Assembly: GCA_049610385.1 (NCBI GenBank)
Contig: JBMYZL010000022.1
Location: forward strand, 1-37,027
Direction of reading: 5' to 3'
Origin: JBMYZL01 sp049610385
GTDB lineage: Bacteria > Bacteroidota > Bacteroidia > Flavobacteriales_D > Sanyastnellaceae
DNA length: 37,027 bases
The position numbers and the translations under genes are program-made. Positions 25,070-33,827 of the stretch are shown here, in pieces. The notes beneath the pieces were generated by a model. That model was given only the letters and a program-made list of their open reading frames with translations. It was not told where the DNA came from and ran no database searches. How positions within the stretch are numbered: position 1 is the stretch's first letter; each line of letters opens with the position of its first letter.

Positions 25070-25960
25070 TCATTCTTGGCCCATGGCCCCCACGAAGGCA
25101 GTCCAGCCCTGATTCACCGCCCGTGATTTGACCCTCTCTGCGGCTTCTAAGGTCGGGAACAGGCCAAAAACGGCTGAACCTGTTCCGGAGAGTGAGGCAA
25201 AGTTCGAACCGTCTGAAACCCAATCATGCGCCAGTTGAACCTCGGGGACGGTCTCCAGAATGCCCATTTCGAAACCATTGCGAATGCCCACAGAGGACCA
25301 AGCGTTTACCGGTTGCAAAATGGATTTTCGAAGATCGATGTTCGCCGCTTCTGTTTGTGCACCCTTGAATGCTTCCCGTGTTGAGATGTGCACACCTGGA
25401 TGGATCACGGCCACGAACTGATTTCGAAGCAGCTCTCTCAACTCTGGCATGGGCTCGATGCATTCTCCTCGGCCGGTCACATGCGCTGGATCATCTTGAA
25501 TAAAAAAGGGACAATCACTGCCCAAATGAGCGGCGAGTGTCAACATTTCATTGTCTTCAATGCACAGTTTCAAAGCGGCATTGAGCATGCGAAGTGCCAT
25601 GGTTCCGTCGGCGCTTCCACCGCCCAATCCCGCACCCATCGGGATGCTTTTGTGCAACCGAAAGTCGACGTCGGGAAGGGTGAATTCGGATCGCTTGTCC
25701 AACAACTCGTAGGCCCGGAGCACCAGATTGCCTTCAGGACTTTCGGGAATGGACAACCCGCTGACGGTCAACATTGGCCCTTTCTCCGTGCGCTTGTCTA
25801 ATACGTCCATCTCCAAGGTGTCAGTCCATCCCTTTTCACCATCCAGGGGCCAAAAAATGGAGGACAAGTCGTGGTAGCCATCCGGTCTTTTTCCGTGAAT
25901 CAAAAGGCCCAAGTTCAACTTGGCTGGAGGAAAGCCGATGGATTTGTGTGCAATGGGCAT
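25070..25960 (-). CDS. ispE: 4-diphosphocytidyl-2-C-methyl-D-erythritol kinase
   Basis: The GHMP-family kinase of the non-mevalonate (MEP) isoprenoid pathway, phosphorylating CDP-methylerythritol. The 296-residue protein shows PAKLNLGL with catalytic Lys14, RPDGYHDLSS, the GHMP ATP loop PMGAGLGGGSADG at 107-119, and GSDCPFF with catalytic Asp149. Length is normal. It follows era by 33 bases on the same strand, so era-ispE are probably one transcript. Confidence 0.95.
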   Translation of the reverse strand: MPIAHKSIGFPPAKLNLGLLIHGKRPDGYHDLSSIFWPLDGEKGWTDTLEMDVLDKRTEKGPMLTVSGLSIPESPEGNLVLRAYELLDKRSEFTLPDVDFRLHKSIPMGAGLGGGSADGTMALRMLNAALKLCIEDNEMLTLAAHLGSDCPFFIQDDPAHVTGRGECIEPMPELRELLRNQFVAVIHPGVHISTREAFKGAQTEAANIDLRKSILQPVNAWSSVGIRNGFEMGILETVPEVQLAHDWVSDGSNFASLSGTGSAVFGLFPTLEAAERVKSRAVNQGWTAFVGAMGQE

Positions 25961-25993
25961 GCGATCAAATTTGGATGGCCAAGGCGTTCTGAA

Positions 25994-26914
25994 TCAGTCT
26001 AAATAACCGAAACGGCGAAGTTTCTGTTCATCATTTCGCCAATCCTCGTCAACCTTGACATACAAGTCAAGGAAAACCTTGTTTTGGACAAACTGTTCGA
26101 TGTCCTTGCGCGCATCGGTCCCCACTCGTTTGATCATGCGTCCTCCTGCTCCGATGACAATTTGCTTTTGGGTTTCCCGGGCCACCCGAATTTCTGCCCG
26201 GATGCGCACGATTTCAGGCTCCTCCTTGTAAGACTCCACAACGACTTCGCAGGAATACGGAATTTCTTGCTTGAAATGAGTGAGGATTTTTTCGCGAACG
26301 ATTTCGGCTACAAAAAATCGCATGGGTTTGTCTGTCAGTTCATCTTTGGGGAAATACGGTGGGCTCTCCGGCAAGAGCTGGACCAGGTGTTCCAAAATGG
26401 TATCCACATTGAAACCATGCAAAGCGCTGATGGGGGCCACTGCCGCACGTGGGATGCGGTTCTTCCAGTAAGTAACCCGCTCCGAGGCTTTGGCTTGGTC
26501 AGCCAAATCGATTTTGTTGATCAGGACGATGATGGGCACTTCCATGGCCGCAATCTTGTCAAAAGTGGCTGGATGGGCGAGATCGTCTTCAAAGACATCA
26601 GTGACCAAAAGCAGCACATCGGCATCTTGAAGTGCGGTGCGAACAAATTTCATCATGCCCTCTTGCAACTTGTATGCGGGATCCAAAACTCCTGGAGTGT
26701 CGCTGTAGACAATTTGCCAGTTCTCATCATTGACAATGCCCATGATGCGGTGTCGGGTGGTTTGGGCTTTTTTGTTGATGATGCTCAACCGTTCACCGAC
26801 CAATGCATTCATCAGGGTGCTTTTGCCCACGTTCGGGGATCCCACGATGTTGACAAAGCCGGCACGATGATTGGTGTGTGCAGGAGTTTCCTGTTGTACT
26901 TGGAGGGGGGTCAT
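25994..26914 (-). CDS. era: GTPase Era
   Basis: A GTPase that binds the 3' end of 16S rRNA during 30S assembly. The 306-residue protein has P-loop GSPNVGKS at 25-32, switch-region sequence AQTTRHRIMG, DTPG, NKID, and a C-terminal KH domain with the GxxG motif in GAGGRMIK. The open frame extends to 26974, but the TATCTTTG promoter element at 26932-26939 lies inside that extension. The ATG at 26914 is therefore the likely start, giving a normal Era N-terminus. First gene of the era-ispE unit. Confidence 0.96.
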   Translation of the reverse strand: MTPLQVQQETPAHTNHRAGFVNIVGSPNVGKSTLMNALVGERLSIINKKAQTTRHRIMGIVNDENWQIVYSDTPGVLDPAYKLQEGMMKFVRTALQDADVLLLVTDVFEDDLAHPATFDKIAAMEVPIIVLINKIDLADQAKASERVTYWKNRIPRAAVAPISALHGFNVDTILEHLVQLLPESPPYFPKDELTDKPMRFFVAEIVREKILTHFKQEIPYSCEVVVESYKEEPEIVRIRAEIRVARETQKQIVIGAGGRMIKRVGTDARKDIEQFVQNKVFLDLYVKVDEDWRNDEQKLRRFGYLD

Positions 26915-26931
26915 GATTTCATGTCGAGGCA

Positions 26932-26939
26932 CAAAGATA
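26932..26939 (-). promoter_or_regulatory. Promoter -7 element for era-ispE
   Basis: The minus strand reads TATCTTTG, an exact TAnnTTTG match, 17 bases before the chosen era ATG. It rules out the longer in-frame start. No clear -33 TTG. Confidence 0.55.
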
Positions 26940-27001
26940 GTTCCTCGATTCAGTGCGAAGGTGGGCCTTGCCAACTCACCTCTATGGAATGCGAAAAAAC
27001 G

Positions 27002-27034
27002 TTTGGTGAAACGGGAATAATTCCATTACATTTG
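27002..27034 (+). promoter_or_regulatory. Promoter of the initiator tRNA gene
   Basis: TTTG at 27002-27005, a 21-base spacer and TACATTTG at 27027-27034 make a complete Bacteroidota-type promoter, about 20 bases before the tRNA 5' end. It is the best-formed promoter in the window. Confidence 0.75.
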
Positions 27035-27055
27035 CCCACCCTTTCAAGGGCACAT

Positions 27056-27128
<73 letters not shown>

Positions 27129-27130
27129 CA

Positions 27131-27168
27131 AAAAAAATCCCAGCGCCTTGTGGCCTGGGTTTTTTTTT
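27131..27168 (+). terminator. Rho-independent terminator after tRNA-fMet
   Basis: A stem CCCAG (bulged C) GCC, loop TTGT, GGC CTGGG is followed by a run of nine T. It starts within a dozen bases of the tRNA 3' end. Confidence 0.9.
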
Positions 27169-27302
27169 GATTCGAGAATGGACTATTTCTGTCATATGGT
27201 GGGACGAAGAGGGTGTCATGAACTTCCATTTGGGCGTTTGTGGGAACGCGAACCGAGAAGTTGCAGTAATGGAGGTGGGCCCAGTGGCTGATGACGTTGG
27301 GT

Positions 27303-29468
27303 TCATTCACAATCTTCGCCGAATACGCTGAGGAAAATCAGCAAATCAGGTGCGCCGATGATGCCGTTGTTGTCCATGTCATAGGGACCGGTCCAGGGAT
27401 TGCTGACCGCGCTCAGAAAAGGCAGGAGGTCTGAAATGTTCACCACAGCATCCCCATTGAAATCACCTGTGCAGGCATTTGATGGTACAAATCCGGTGCC
27501 CCCACATCCCATGGCATACTCAGGGAAGGCATAACCCTCTGCGCAGTAAAAAGCATCCATCCCAACTTGTTGACCGATTGCACGACCCCGCCCGTCATCC
27601 ATCGGGGGATGGATCCCACCCCACATGCGACTCAAAGCACTTTCGTTTGCTGCATCATAGTAGGTGGCCCATTGCAAATCAAAGCTGATGGACGGCCCCT
27701 CTTCGAAGACCAGGGCTTGGTTTTGTTCCATGTGCCAGGTTCCCAAACCTCCGGGGAAGTATGGAGTTCCAGTGAGCAAGGTCAACACTTCAGCGGCTGC
27801 CCGTGAAAAGGTGGAGTGCCCGCTGACATAACCTGCGAAAGGTGGGGTGACAAAACTCGGACGCTGATAAGGCCACCAATTTTTGGCCAACATCCAATCT
27901 ACTCCGGCTTGATCAATGCTGGGAACTTCGATGTAATTGGGGCCCTGCCAAGTGAAAATTTTGACTTCACCTACAAATTGATTGTTGAATCCTGCGAGGG
28001 GATCACCTTCTTCAACGAGTTCAACGAGACCCTCAATCAAGGGCATGCCACCGGGGTTGTAATTCGGCAAAAAGGGGTCTGAAGATTGTCCCAATTCAGC
28101 CATGTAACGAACGGCTGATACGGGGCGAATGTAATCGTAATAACCTTTTACACTCCAAGTGGAGACGGCACTGTCATGCATGGCTCCGGCCAAGGCTAAG
28201 TATGCCTTTACCGTGTATTCAAGGGAATGGACCAAAGGACCTTGACCGCGCCAGCGAGGCTCAAAATCCGCATACATCATGATTTCATTGAGCAGAGTGA
28301 ACCAGTGACCAGGTGGGGTCTCTGAGTCCGGACCATCGGCCCAGAATTCAGCGATGCATCGTGCATAGTCCCCACGGGGAACGATGTTGGGTTCGTAGGG
28401 GTTTCCCGTCACAGGGTTGACAGCATGCCCTTCAGTCAAATGTCCCCCCTCGTAGAAATTGTAGAAATCTTCAAAATCCTCAGGATTTGTCACATACGAC
28501 CCATCGGTGCCAATGCCCGCAGGGGAGATGTCAATCATGACACCATCGAATGGGTCGTGGTGGCTCTGCCAAATGGGAACCATCATGAAATTCCACTTCC
28601 AAGGGTCTAACAATCCACCAGTTTCTGGATCGAAATAGAGCGGATCCCCGGGATCGTGCCACACATGATAAACACAGCCATCCCGTTCTTTCAAGTCCAA
28701 ATCAGCGGAATCCAGGGCAAAAGGAACGACAAGTCCCCATTCTGGGCCGACAAACTCAGGAGTGCCGCTTACCGGATTTCCCGATTGATCAATGAACACG
28801 CTCAACGAAATGGCTTGCCAATGATCAGGGTCCAAAATGTCGGGATTGCCAAATTGTTCCACTTCGATGGGTGGATTCACGGGCTCGTAGCAGTTGGGAG
28901 CGAATTCTTCTTGCTCATTGGAGCCATCTTGCATCCCGAATGCAATGATGCGGTCAGCGACATAATTGCCAAATGCTGGAGGGCCATCTGCCGCGTAATC
29001 CATGGAGGAGAAGTTGGGGTCATAACCAAACTGCGCCATTCTGCCGTTGATGTTGGCAAGGGTCAAATCACCATCAGGGCTGTTGGCGAATCGATGGACC
29101 ATAATCCGGTACATCGCATAACTGATGGCTTCGTGAAGGGCAGCCTGTCGATCAGCTTCAGAAGAGGGAATGTCAATTCCTTCAAAAGGGCAGGGGAACC
29201 CAGCCCACTCACTGCCCAAGAAAAATGGCTGAGCTGTTCCATTCTCATCGTAAGCGGTCCAAATGTCATACATGGCCACGCTGGTGTGCAACAGGTTTCG
29301 CGCATGAACTGTGGGGCGAGCGAAATCATTGCGGATGCCTTCCAGTACCTCCTCATTCCAAATGTGGGCGACATTTTCTTCGATTTGACCAAACGTTCCA
29401 GTCCCCAACAGAGAAAACGCGAGCATCAAGGGCCAACAATGAATTTTTGGGGGGTTAATCATCAACAT
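27303..29468 (-). CDS. Secreted vanadium-haloperoxidase/PAP2 superfamily enzyme with C-terminal dockerin-like module
   Basis: A 721-residue exported protein (signal peptide about 1-27, ending in FGQ). It contains the full vanadate/phosphate site of the PAP2/vanadium-haloperoxidase superfamily: K-x6-RP at Lys441 to Arg448-Pro449, SGH at 549-551 and SR-x5-H-x3-D at Ser613, Arg614, His620, Asp624. The long form with a helical N-terminal half resembles vanadium-dependent haloperoxidases more than small acid phosphatases; which reaction it performs is not decidable here. Residues 668-721 form two EF-hand-like 12-residue calcium loops (DFNGDAVVNISD and DMDNNGIIGAPD), each followed by a LLxFLS helix, ending in Cys-Glu. 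This is a dockerin-like module in the place where a T9SS tail is normally found. A Met at 29462 is an alternative start. Confidence 0.87.
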   Translation of the reverse strand: MLMINPPKIHCWPLMLAFSLLGTGTFGQIEENVAHIWNEEVLEGIRNDFARPTVHARNLLHTSVAMYDIWTAYDENGTAQPFFLGSEWAGFPCPFEGIDIPSSEADRQAALHEAISYAMYRIMVHRFANSPDGDLTLANINGRMAQFGYDPNFSSMDYAADGPPAFGNYVADRIIAFGMQDGSNEQEEFAPNCYEPVNPPIEVEQFGNPDILDPDHWQAISLSVFIDQSGNPVSGTPEFVGPEWGLVVPFALDSADLDLKERDGCVYHVWHDPGDPLYFDPETGGLLDPWKWNFMMVPIWQSHHDPFDGVMIDISPAGIGTDGSYVTNPEDFEDFYNFYEGGHLTEGHAVNPVTGNPYEPNIVPRGDYARCIAEFWADGPDSETPPGHWFTLLNEIMMYADFEPRWRGQGPLVHSLEYTVKAYLALAGAMHDSAVSTWSVKGYYDYIRPVSAVRYMAELGQSSDPFLPNYNPGGMPLIEGLVELVEEGDPLAGFNNQFVGEVKIFTWQGPNYIEVPSIDQAGVDWMLAKNWWPYQRPSFVTPPFAGYVSGHSTFSRAAAEVLTLLTGTPYFPGGLGTWHMEQNQALVFEEGPSISFDLQWATYYDAANESALSRMWGGIHPPMDDGRGRAIGQQVGMDAFYCAEGYAFPEYAMGCGGTGFVPSNACTGDFNGDAVVNISDLLPFLSAVSNPWTGPYDMDNNGIIGAPDLLIFLSVFGEDCE

Positions 29469-29650
29469 TCAAATTCCAGGTGACCATCTCAAAAGGAGAT
29501 TCAAGCTGAGGAACTCGAAGTTACGACGATTTCATGGATTGAAAGGGGATTCGAATTTCCCGGTTTCAACTTCTGAAGTTGTTCATTATCTTCACGCTCC
29601 GCGCCGGGAGGGCGCAGATGAATTTGGGAAATGGCTTGAGCAAACAGACG

Positions 29651-30109
29651 ATGAAAAATGCATTTTGGGCGGTGACGATCATCGCAACAGTGATGGGTTG
29701 TGGCGAAAAATCAGAGACGCCGACAAAAGATTCAAACCCACAGGCAATATCAATCAATAAAGAGGAAGTGTGTGCCTGCATCGAGGAAATGGAGGCGGTT
29801 TTGGATCAAGTCTTGGCTGATGCCGAAGGCCAAGAACTGACGATTGAGGATTGGATGTCCAGAATCGAGACGTCTGCCGCTGACTGCATGAAAGAGGACC
29901 GTGGTGAAGAAGGAGGCCAACAATTCGTGGAATTGCAATCCGAATGTCCGCGATTTGAACAATATTCCAGCAAAGTAGAGTCATTTCGACTCAAATTGAT
30001 GGAGTTGAAAGAGAAAGTTTACCCAGAAGCGGCCATTCAGAGCATGGATGATGTGGCTCCTGGTGGTGCCCAAGAGCTTCTTGACAAGCTTCGTGAGAAG
30101 CAGGATTGA
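29651..30109 (+). CDS. Small lipoprotein of unknown function
   Basis: A 152-residue lipoprotein with a short type II signal peptide ending in TVMGC (Cys17). The mature part is mostly alpha-helical, acidic, and has four further cysteines (VCACIEE, CMKED, SECPRF) that could form disulfides in the periplasm. No known domain was recognised. The open frame extends to 29579; the Met at 29651 gives a compact signal peptide and is preferred, with 29618 as alternative. It is divergent from the haloperoxidase-like gene and convergent with xseB (5 bases between stops). Confidence 0.72.
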   Translation: MKNAFWAVTIIATVMGCGEKSETPTKDSNPQAISINKEEVCACIEEMEAVLDQVLADAEGQELTIEDWMSRIETSAADCMKEDRGEEGGQQFVELQSECPRFEQYSSKVESFRLKLMELKEKVYPEAAIQSMDDVAPGGAQELLDKLREKQD

Positions 30110-30114
30110 ATGGT

Positions 30115-30357
30115 TTAACTGTCTTCTTCTGGGGATTCCATGTCAATGCCCAGTTCCTTGATCAAGGAAGAGACCTCACTTTCCGTGGCATCGAGGTGGC
30201 GGTTGCAGAAGGCCAGCAATACACTTGCACGTTGCACAGCTGTGGTCAACCAATCGATGGAAACATCCGGTTTTTGAAGGGCGGTCACAATGCCGCGCAA
30301 TTCGCTCAGCGCACTGTCAAAAGACTCAGGGAGGTCAGTAGATAGAGAATGACTCAT
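30115..30357 (-). CDS. xseB: Exodeoxyribonuclease VII small subunit
   Basis: An 80-residue helical protein of normal XseB length. The SFDSALSELRGIVTALQ segment and the downstream acidic tail match the small subunit that decorates XseA in exonuclease VII, which degrades single-stranded DNA. Its ATG overlaps the xseA stop by four bases (ATGA), the standard operon arrangement, which also decides the start against an open frame that runs further upstream. Confidence 0.88.
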   Translation of the reverse strand: MSHSLSTDLPESFDSALSELRGIVTALQKPDVSIDWLTTAVQRASVLLAFCNRHLDATESEVSSLIKELGIDMESPEEDS

Positions 30358-31745
30358 GGTTTGGGTTCTTTGTCGTTGGACGTCTGAGTGGTTGCGGCTT
30401 TTGAATACCAATTCTCGGCCTTTCCACGTACGATGTGGTGCCGCAATTCAATGGAAATCGAGTCTTCAGGCACCAAGTTTTCTGGGGTTTTGATGACTTG
30501 GCCATGTCTGTTTCGGACAATGGCGAATCCACGCTCCAAGGTGCGATCAGGATGCAGGGCGTTGAGGGTTTCGGCCAGTTGCTTGAATGACTGGGTTTGC
30601 TGCATGAACAAGTTCTCCGAAAGGCGTCGAATATCAGTAGACAAACGTTGGATTTCGGTGCGCGATTGGTTCAAAGCGTTTTGACCTGAAAGTCCAAGTT
30701 GATTTGTTAGATCGGACACCCATTCCTGGCCTCGAAACAAGATGGATTGGCACTGCAACCCCAATTGCGATTGCATGCTTCCCAATTCCATTTTGTGTTG
30801 TTGGACTGCACTCCAGGCCCGTTGCGCCAATTGTTGCAGAAGTGAATCCAATTCAACTTCGAACTCAACATAAAGTTGAATGATGCCCATGGCCAATTCG
30901 GTAGGGGTTTTGAATGACTGGTTCGCACACAAATCAGCGACGGACAGATCGGATTCATGACCGATGCCAGTCCAGACAGGATGGGGCAAATGGGCCAAAG
31001 ACTTGCACAGTTCAAAATCGTCGAAACACGCCAAGTCCATTTTCGAACCACCACCACGCATCATGACGATGAGGTCTGGAGACCATTCAGCAGCGTCTTT
31101 CAGGGCGTGCATCAGTGATGCAGGGGCTTCTTTGCCTTGAACAGCGGCTTGAAAGGACTTCACTTCAATGCGGCATCCAGACTCGGCTATTTTTGTTGCA
31201 AAATCGCGGTACCCGCTCGTACCTCTGGATCCGACGAGTGCAATGCGGTGTGGAAGCAAGGGTACAATTAATTCCCGATTTCGAAACATGTCTCCCGACT
31301 CAGTGAGCTTTTGAATTGTCTCTTGCCGTTGGCGTTCCATTTCTCCAAGCATGTGGCCCAGTTCGATGCGCTCTACATGCAGGGAAAGGCCATAGACCTC
31401 GTTGTAATGAATGCGTGCGCTGAAGACAATCTCTTGGCCAGCTGTCAAAACCTTGTGAGCGTCTTCTCCCAAATCCCTCAGGATGGCTTGGCCATCCGCC
31501 GCCCAGATCATGGCCTTCATTTTCGCTTGAATGCCAGAGTCATTTTGTTCCACCAAATCGATGTAAACATGTTTGACCCCCAGGTAGCCAGTGACCTTGA
31601 CCACTTCGGCACGGATTAACCATGTGGCACCACCGGTGACCTTGTCCAAGGTTTTGCGAATGGCAGTGGCTACTTGCCGCAAGGAATAAATTTTTTCTTC
31701 CGCCAAGTCAGGATCTGGTTGGGTGAAATGCGCTTCAGTGTTCAT
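30354..31745 (-). CDS. xseA: Exodeoxyribonuclease VII large subunit
   Basis: The catalytic subunit of exonuclease VII. The 463-residue protein has an N-terminal OB-fold (about 20-115) and the XseA catalytic core with IALVGSRGTSGYRDF, LIVMMRGGGSKMDLACFDD and the conserved TGIGHESDLSVADLCANQSFKTPTELA region (given here in parts: TGIGHESDLS, then FKTPTELA), followed by a long coiled-coil stretch and a C-terminal ALHPDRTLERGFAIV segment. The Met at 31745 is preferred over an upstream in-frame start that would overlap the preceding gene. Translationally coupled to xseB. Confidence 0.95.
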   Translation of the reverse strand: MNTEAHFTQPDPDLAEEKIYSLRQVATAIRKTLDKVTGGATWLIRAEVVKVTGYLGVKHVYIDLVEQNDSGIQAKMKAMIWAADGQAILRDLGEDAHKVLTAGQEIVFSARIHYNEVYGLSLHVERIELGHMLGEMERQRQETIQKLTESGDMFRNRELIVPLLPHRIALVGSRGTSGYRDFATKIAESGCRIEVKSFQAAVQGKEAPASLMHALKDAAEWSPDLIVMMRGGGSKMDLACFDDFELCKSLAHLPHPVWTGIGHESDLSVADLCANQSFKTPTELAMGIIQLYVEFEVELDSLLQQLAQRAWSAVQQHKMELGSMQSQLGLQCQSILFRGQEWVSDLTNQLGLSGQNALNQSRTEIQRLSTDIRRLSENLFMQQTQSFKQLAETLNALHPDRTLERGFAIVRNRHGQVIKTPENLVPEDSISIELRHHIVRGKAENWYSKAATTQTSNDKEPKP

Positions 31746-31765
31746 GCGTGCGGCCAGAGGTTCGT

Positions 31766-32581
31766 TCAGTGAACAAAAACGCGGTAGGAATGGGGAACAG
31801 GACTTTCTGTGCCCAAGGCGCGGATGATGTATGCGCCAGACGGCCACCCCACAGTTGAAATGCGGTGGTCAAAATCAGATTTCAAATCCCGGGCGACACA
31901 AGCGCCGAGGGTGTTGTAGACTTCGATGCGTGTTTTGCCGCTGGGCTCACCACCAGTGATGGCGATTTCACCCATGTAGGCGATCACTTCCAAAGGCGTT
32001 GACCCCACCTCACCAATGTTGGATGAACCCTCAGGCCAGGACATGCTGCCTGAATAAACGGCATCACCACCTGTTCCCCCATTTCCGTTGGCGGCAATGC
32101 CGGCGAAATAAGCGGTTACATCACCTGTGCCAGCGGGAGGGGCGGTCCATTGCACGGTGAAGGTATTCGAAACACTCAGGTCGTTGTGCTCAAAAATGTG
32201 TCGGTTGTTCGCATTTTCCAATTGTCCATTTGCCGAAGGGTTGCTGAAAGTACCGGCGGAATTTCCGCTGGCATCGATCAAGGTGGATTGAAAACCAAAT
32301 CCTGCTGCACCGCCTGAACTCTCGTTCAAAATGAAATGCAACAGGTACGTTTCACCCGGCGAATATGCGTTGAATTCCGTGGTGTTCTGCAAGTCGGTCA
32401 ACATGACAAAACTGCTGACATCGAAGCTGCCACCACTGTGGCAAGCGGAACAAATGGGCTGGCTGCCTGGCGCACCTGTTCGATCCTTGCTTTGTTGTTC
32501 AGCTACGCCATTGTGATGGCTTGTCAAGAAAAAGGGAGCTGCTGCCAAGCAACCAAAAATGAGGATAGTTGTTCTTACCAT
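31766..32581 (-). CDS. T9SS-sorted 'choice-of-anchor V' type protein with CxxCH haem-binding motif
   Basis: A 271-residue secreted protein: an N-terminal signal peptide (about 1-22), a single CSACH motif (Cys44, Cys47, His48) expected to bind c-type haem, a beta-sandwich middle domain rich in Gly/Asn/Thr (the region I associate with the reeler-like 'choice-of-anchor V' family), and a C-terminal T9SS type A sorting domain (TRIEVYNTLGACVARDL, WPSGAYIIRAL). It is therefore likely exported through the outer membrane and surface-exposed, perhaps in electron transfer or redox sensing; the role is inferred. The Met at 32581 is preferred to 32596 as it gives a standard signal peptide. It lies upstream of xseA on the same strand, 20 bases apart. 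Confidence 0.82.
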   Translation of the reverse strand: MVRTTILIFGCLAAAPFFLTSHHNGVAEQQSKDRTGAPGSQPICSACHSGGSFDVSSFVMLTDLQNTTEFNAYSPGETYLLHFILNESSGGAAGFGFQSTLIDASGNSAGTFSNPSANGQLENANNRHIFEHNDLSVSNTFTVQWTAPPAGTGDVTAYFAGIAANGNGGTGGDAVYSGSMSWPEGSSNIGEVGSTPLEVIAYMGEIAITGGEPSGKTRIEVYNTLGACVARDLKSDFDHRISTVGWPSGAYIIRALGTESPVPHSYRVFVH

Positions 32582-32631
32582 GGCACCGGTATACATGTAT
32601 CCTCCGAAGGTACAAATCCCCGGAGTTCATT

Positions 32632-32639
32632 TAACTTTG
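32632..32639 (+). promoter_or_regulatory. Promoter -7 element for the outer-membrane barrel gene
   Basis: TAACTTTG, an exact TAnnTTTG match, ends four bases before the ATG at 32644. If used, transcription would begin at about the start codon itself. A minus-strand TACCTTCG nearby may serve the divergent haem-protein gene. Confidence 0.5.
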
Positions 32640-32643
32640 AATC

Positions 32644-33420
32644 ATGATGCAAAGAATTTCTTTTCGGGGCTGTTTGTTGATTTTGACCTGGACCCTCAAT
32701 TTAACGGCATCCGCCCAGCGTGTGGATGAGGGAGCTCCCCTTCAGCGAGAAAGCTTGGTGAAGGTGAATTTGACCGATTTCGCAATTGGTCAGTATACCG
32801 CAGCTTTTGAAAGGGTTCTTAGTGAAAATTCGACAATCGTGTTGAATTTGGGCGGAATCGGATATGCAGTGAACGAATCTCAAGTTTGGTTGGGCGACTA
32901 CTACAGCGAATTGGGCAATTGGTCTACGTTGCGTGCTGATTTCGAGGCAGAAGTTTCGGGATTTGAGTTCACCCCTGAATACCGTCGGTTTGGTTATATC
33001 CATGATGGCATGCCTGAGGGACTTTATGTGAGCATGTTTGCCCAAATCAGGAAACTTACAGCGGTTGTAGATGATACCCTCCCAATCGAAGCGAGTGATG
33101 AAGTCTTTGATTTGAAATATCCACACGAGATCGACCACGAAATGAATACATTCACGGTGGGTGGTGGTTTCAACATCGGATACCAATGGATGGCTGATAA
33201 TGGCCTGTCGATTGACGTGTATTTCGGGCCGATGTTCAGGAGTGTCAATACCACATATCAATTCAATGGAGATTTGCCACTCGGAGAAGAAGCGGCTGAG
33301 GAGGCGATAGAGGACCGATTGCGCAATCGATACAACCCTGGGTTTGGTTTGTCCGATGCATACAAAGCGCGAACCGGACCTTGGATTCGCGGTGGCTTAA
33401 CGGTGGGTCTCGGGTTGTGA
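32644..33420 (+). CDS. Outer-membrane beta-barrel protein (DUF3575-like)
   Basis: A 258-residue protein with signal peptide (about 1-24, ending ASAQ). The mature part alternates hydrophobic and polar residues in strands such as GQYTAAFERVL, GLYVSMFAQIRKL, FTVGGGFNIGYQWMA and the C-terminal WIRGGLTVGLGL, typical of an eight-to-ten stranded small barrel of the DUF3575 kind. The C-terminal aromatic/aliphatic ending fits BAM-assembled proteins. The function is unknown. A second ATG three bases on (32647) is equally possible. The next gene overlaps its stop by four bases. Confidence 0.75.
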   Translation: MMQRISFRGCLLILTWTLNLTASAQRVDEGAPLQRESLVKVNLTDFAIGQYTAAFERVLSENSTIVLNLGGIGYAVNESQVWLGDYYSELGNWSTLRADFEAEVSGFEFTPEYRRFGYIHDGMPEGLYVSMFAQIRKLTAVVDDTLPIEASDEVFDLKYPHEIDHEMNTFTVGGGFNIGYQWMADNGLSIDVYFGPMFRSVNTTYQFNGDLPLGEEAAEEAIEDRLRNRYNPGFGLSDAYKARTGPWIRGGLTVGLGL

Positions 33421-33815
33421 GCGGAGCATTGAAAAACACCTTGATGGGTGCGGTTCTTGCATCCACAATCGGTGCGTTTTGGGGGTACCAAATGTGGAAT
33501 CGCCCTCACCGTGAATACGCTGAAGAATCGGCGGTGGTCTCACTTGAGGCACGAGATGTGTTAGACTTGTTTCAGTCCGATGCCGCTTCCGCTATGGCCC
33601 AATATGGAAACCAAATTGTGGAAATCAAAGGAACCATCCGTTCGATCAGCTCAGATTTGGTGGTCTTTGATGCAGGGGTCGCTTGTCGCTGGGAAGCGGG
33701 CACATCACCAACGGGTTGGTTATCGGGTGATGTTCACAAAGTCAAGGCCCGGATTTTGGCCTACGATGACTTGATGGAAGAAGTCACTGGAGATTTTGCG
33801 GTTCCAGTGGATTGA
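33417..33815 (+). CDS. OB-fold (tRNA_anti-like) protein with N-terminal membrane anchor
   Basis: A 132-residue protein starting with GTG at 33417 that overlaps the barrel gene's stop (GTGA), indicating coupling; an ATG start at 33381 would overlap by 40 bases and is less likely. A short hydrophobic N-terminal segment (about 5-22) is followed by a small OB-fold of the tRNA_anti-like type (GNQIVEIKGTIRSISSDLVVF, then KVKARILAYDD). Such proteins are common in Bacteroidota as membrane-attached domains of unknown function. It probably works with the barrel protein, judging by the operon. Confidence 0.68.
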   Translation: MSGALKNTLMGAVLASTIGAFWGYQMWNRPHREYAEESAVVSLEARDVLDLFQSDAASAMAQYGNQIVEIKGTIRSISSDLVVFDAGVACRWEAGTSPTGWLSGDVHKVKARILAYDDLMEEVTGDFAVPVD

Positions 33816-33827
33816 AGGTCGTTCTTT

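Noticed and set aside
28656..29483. 275-codon plus-strand frame
   Set aside because: Shadow of the haloperoxidase-like gene, whose active-site motifs fix the coding strand.
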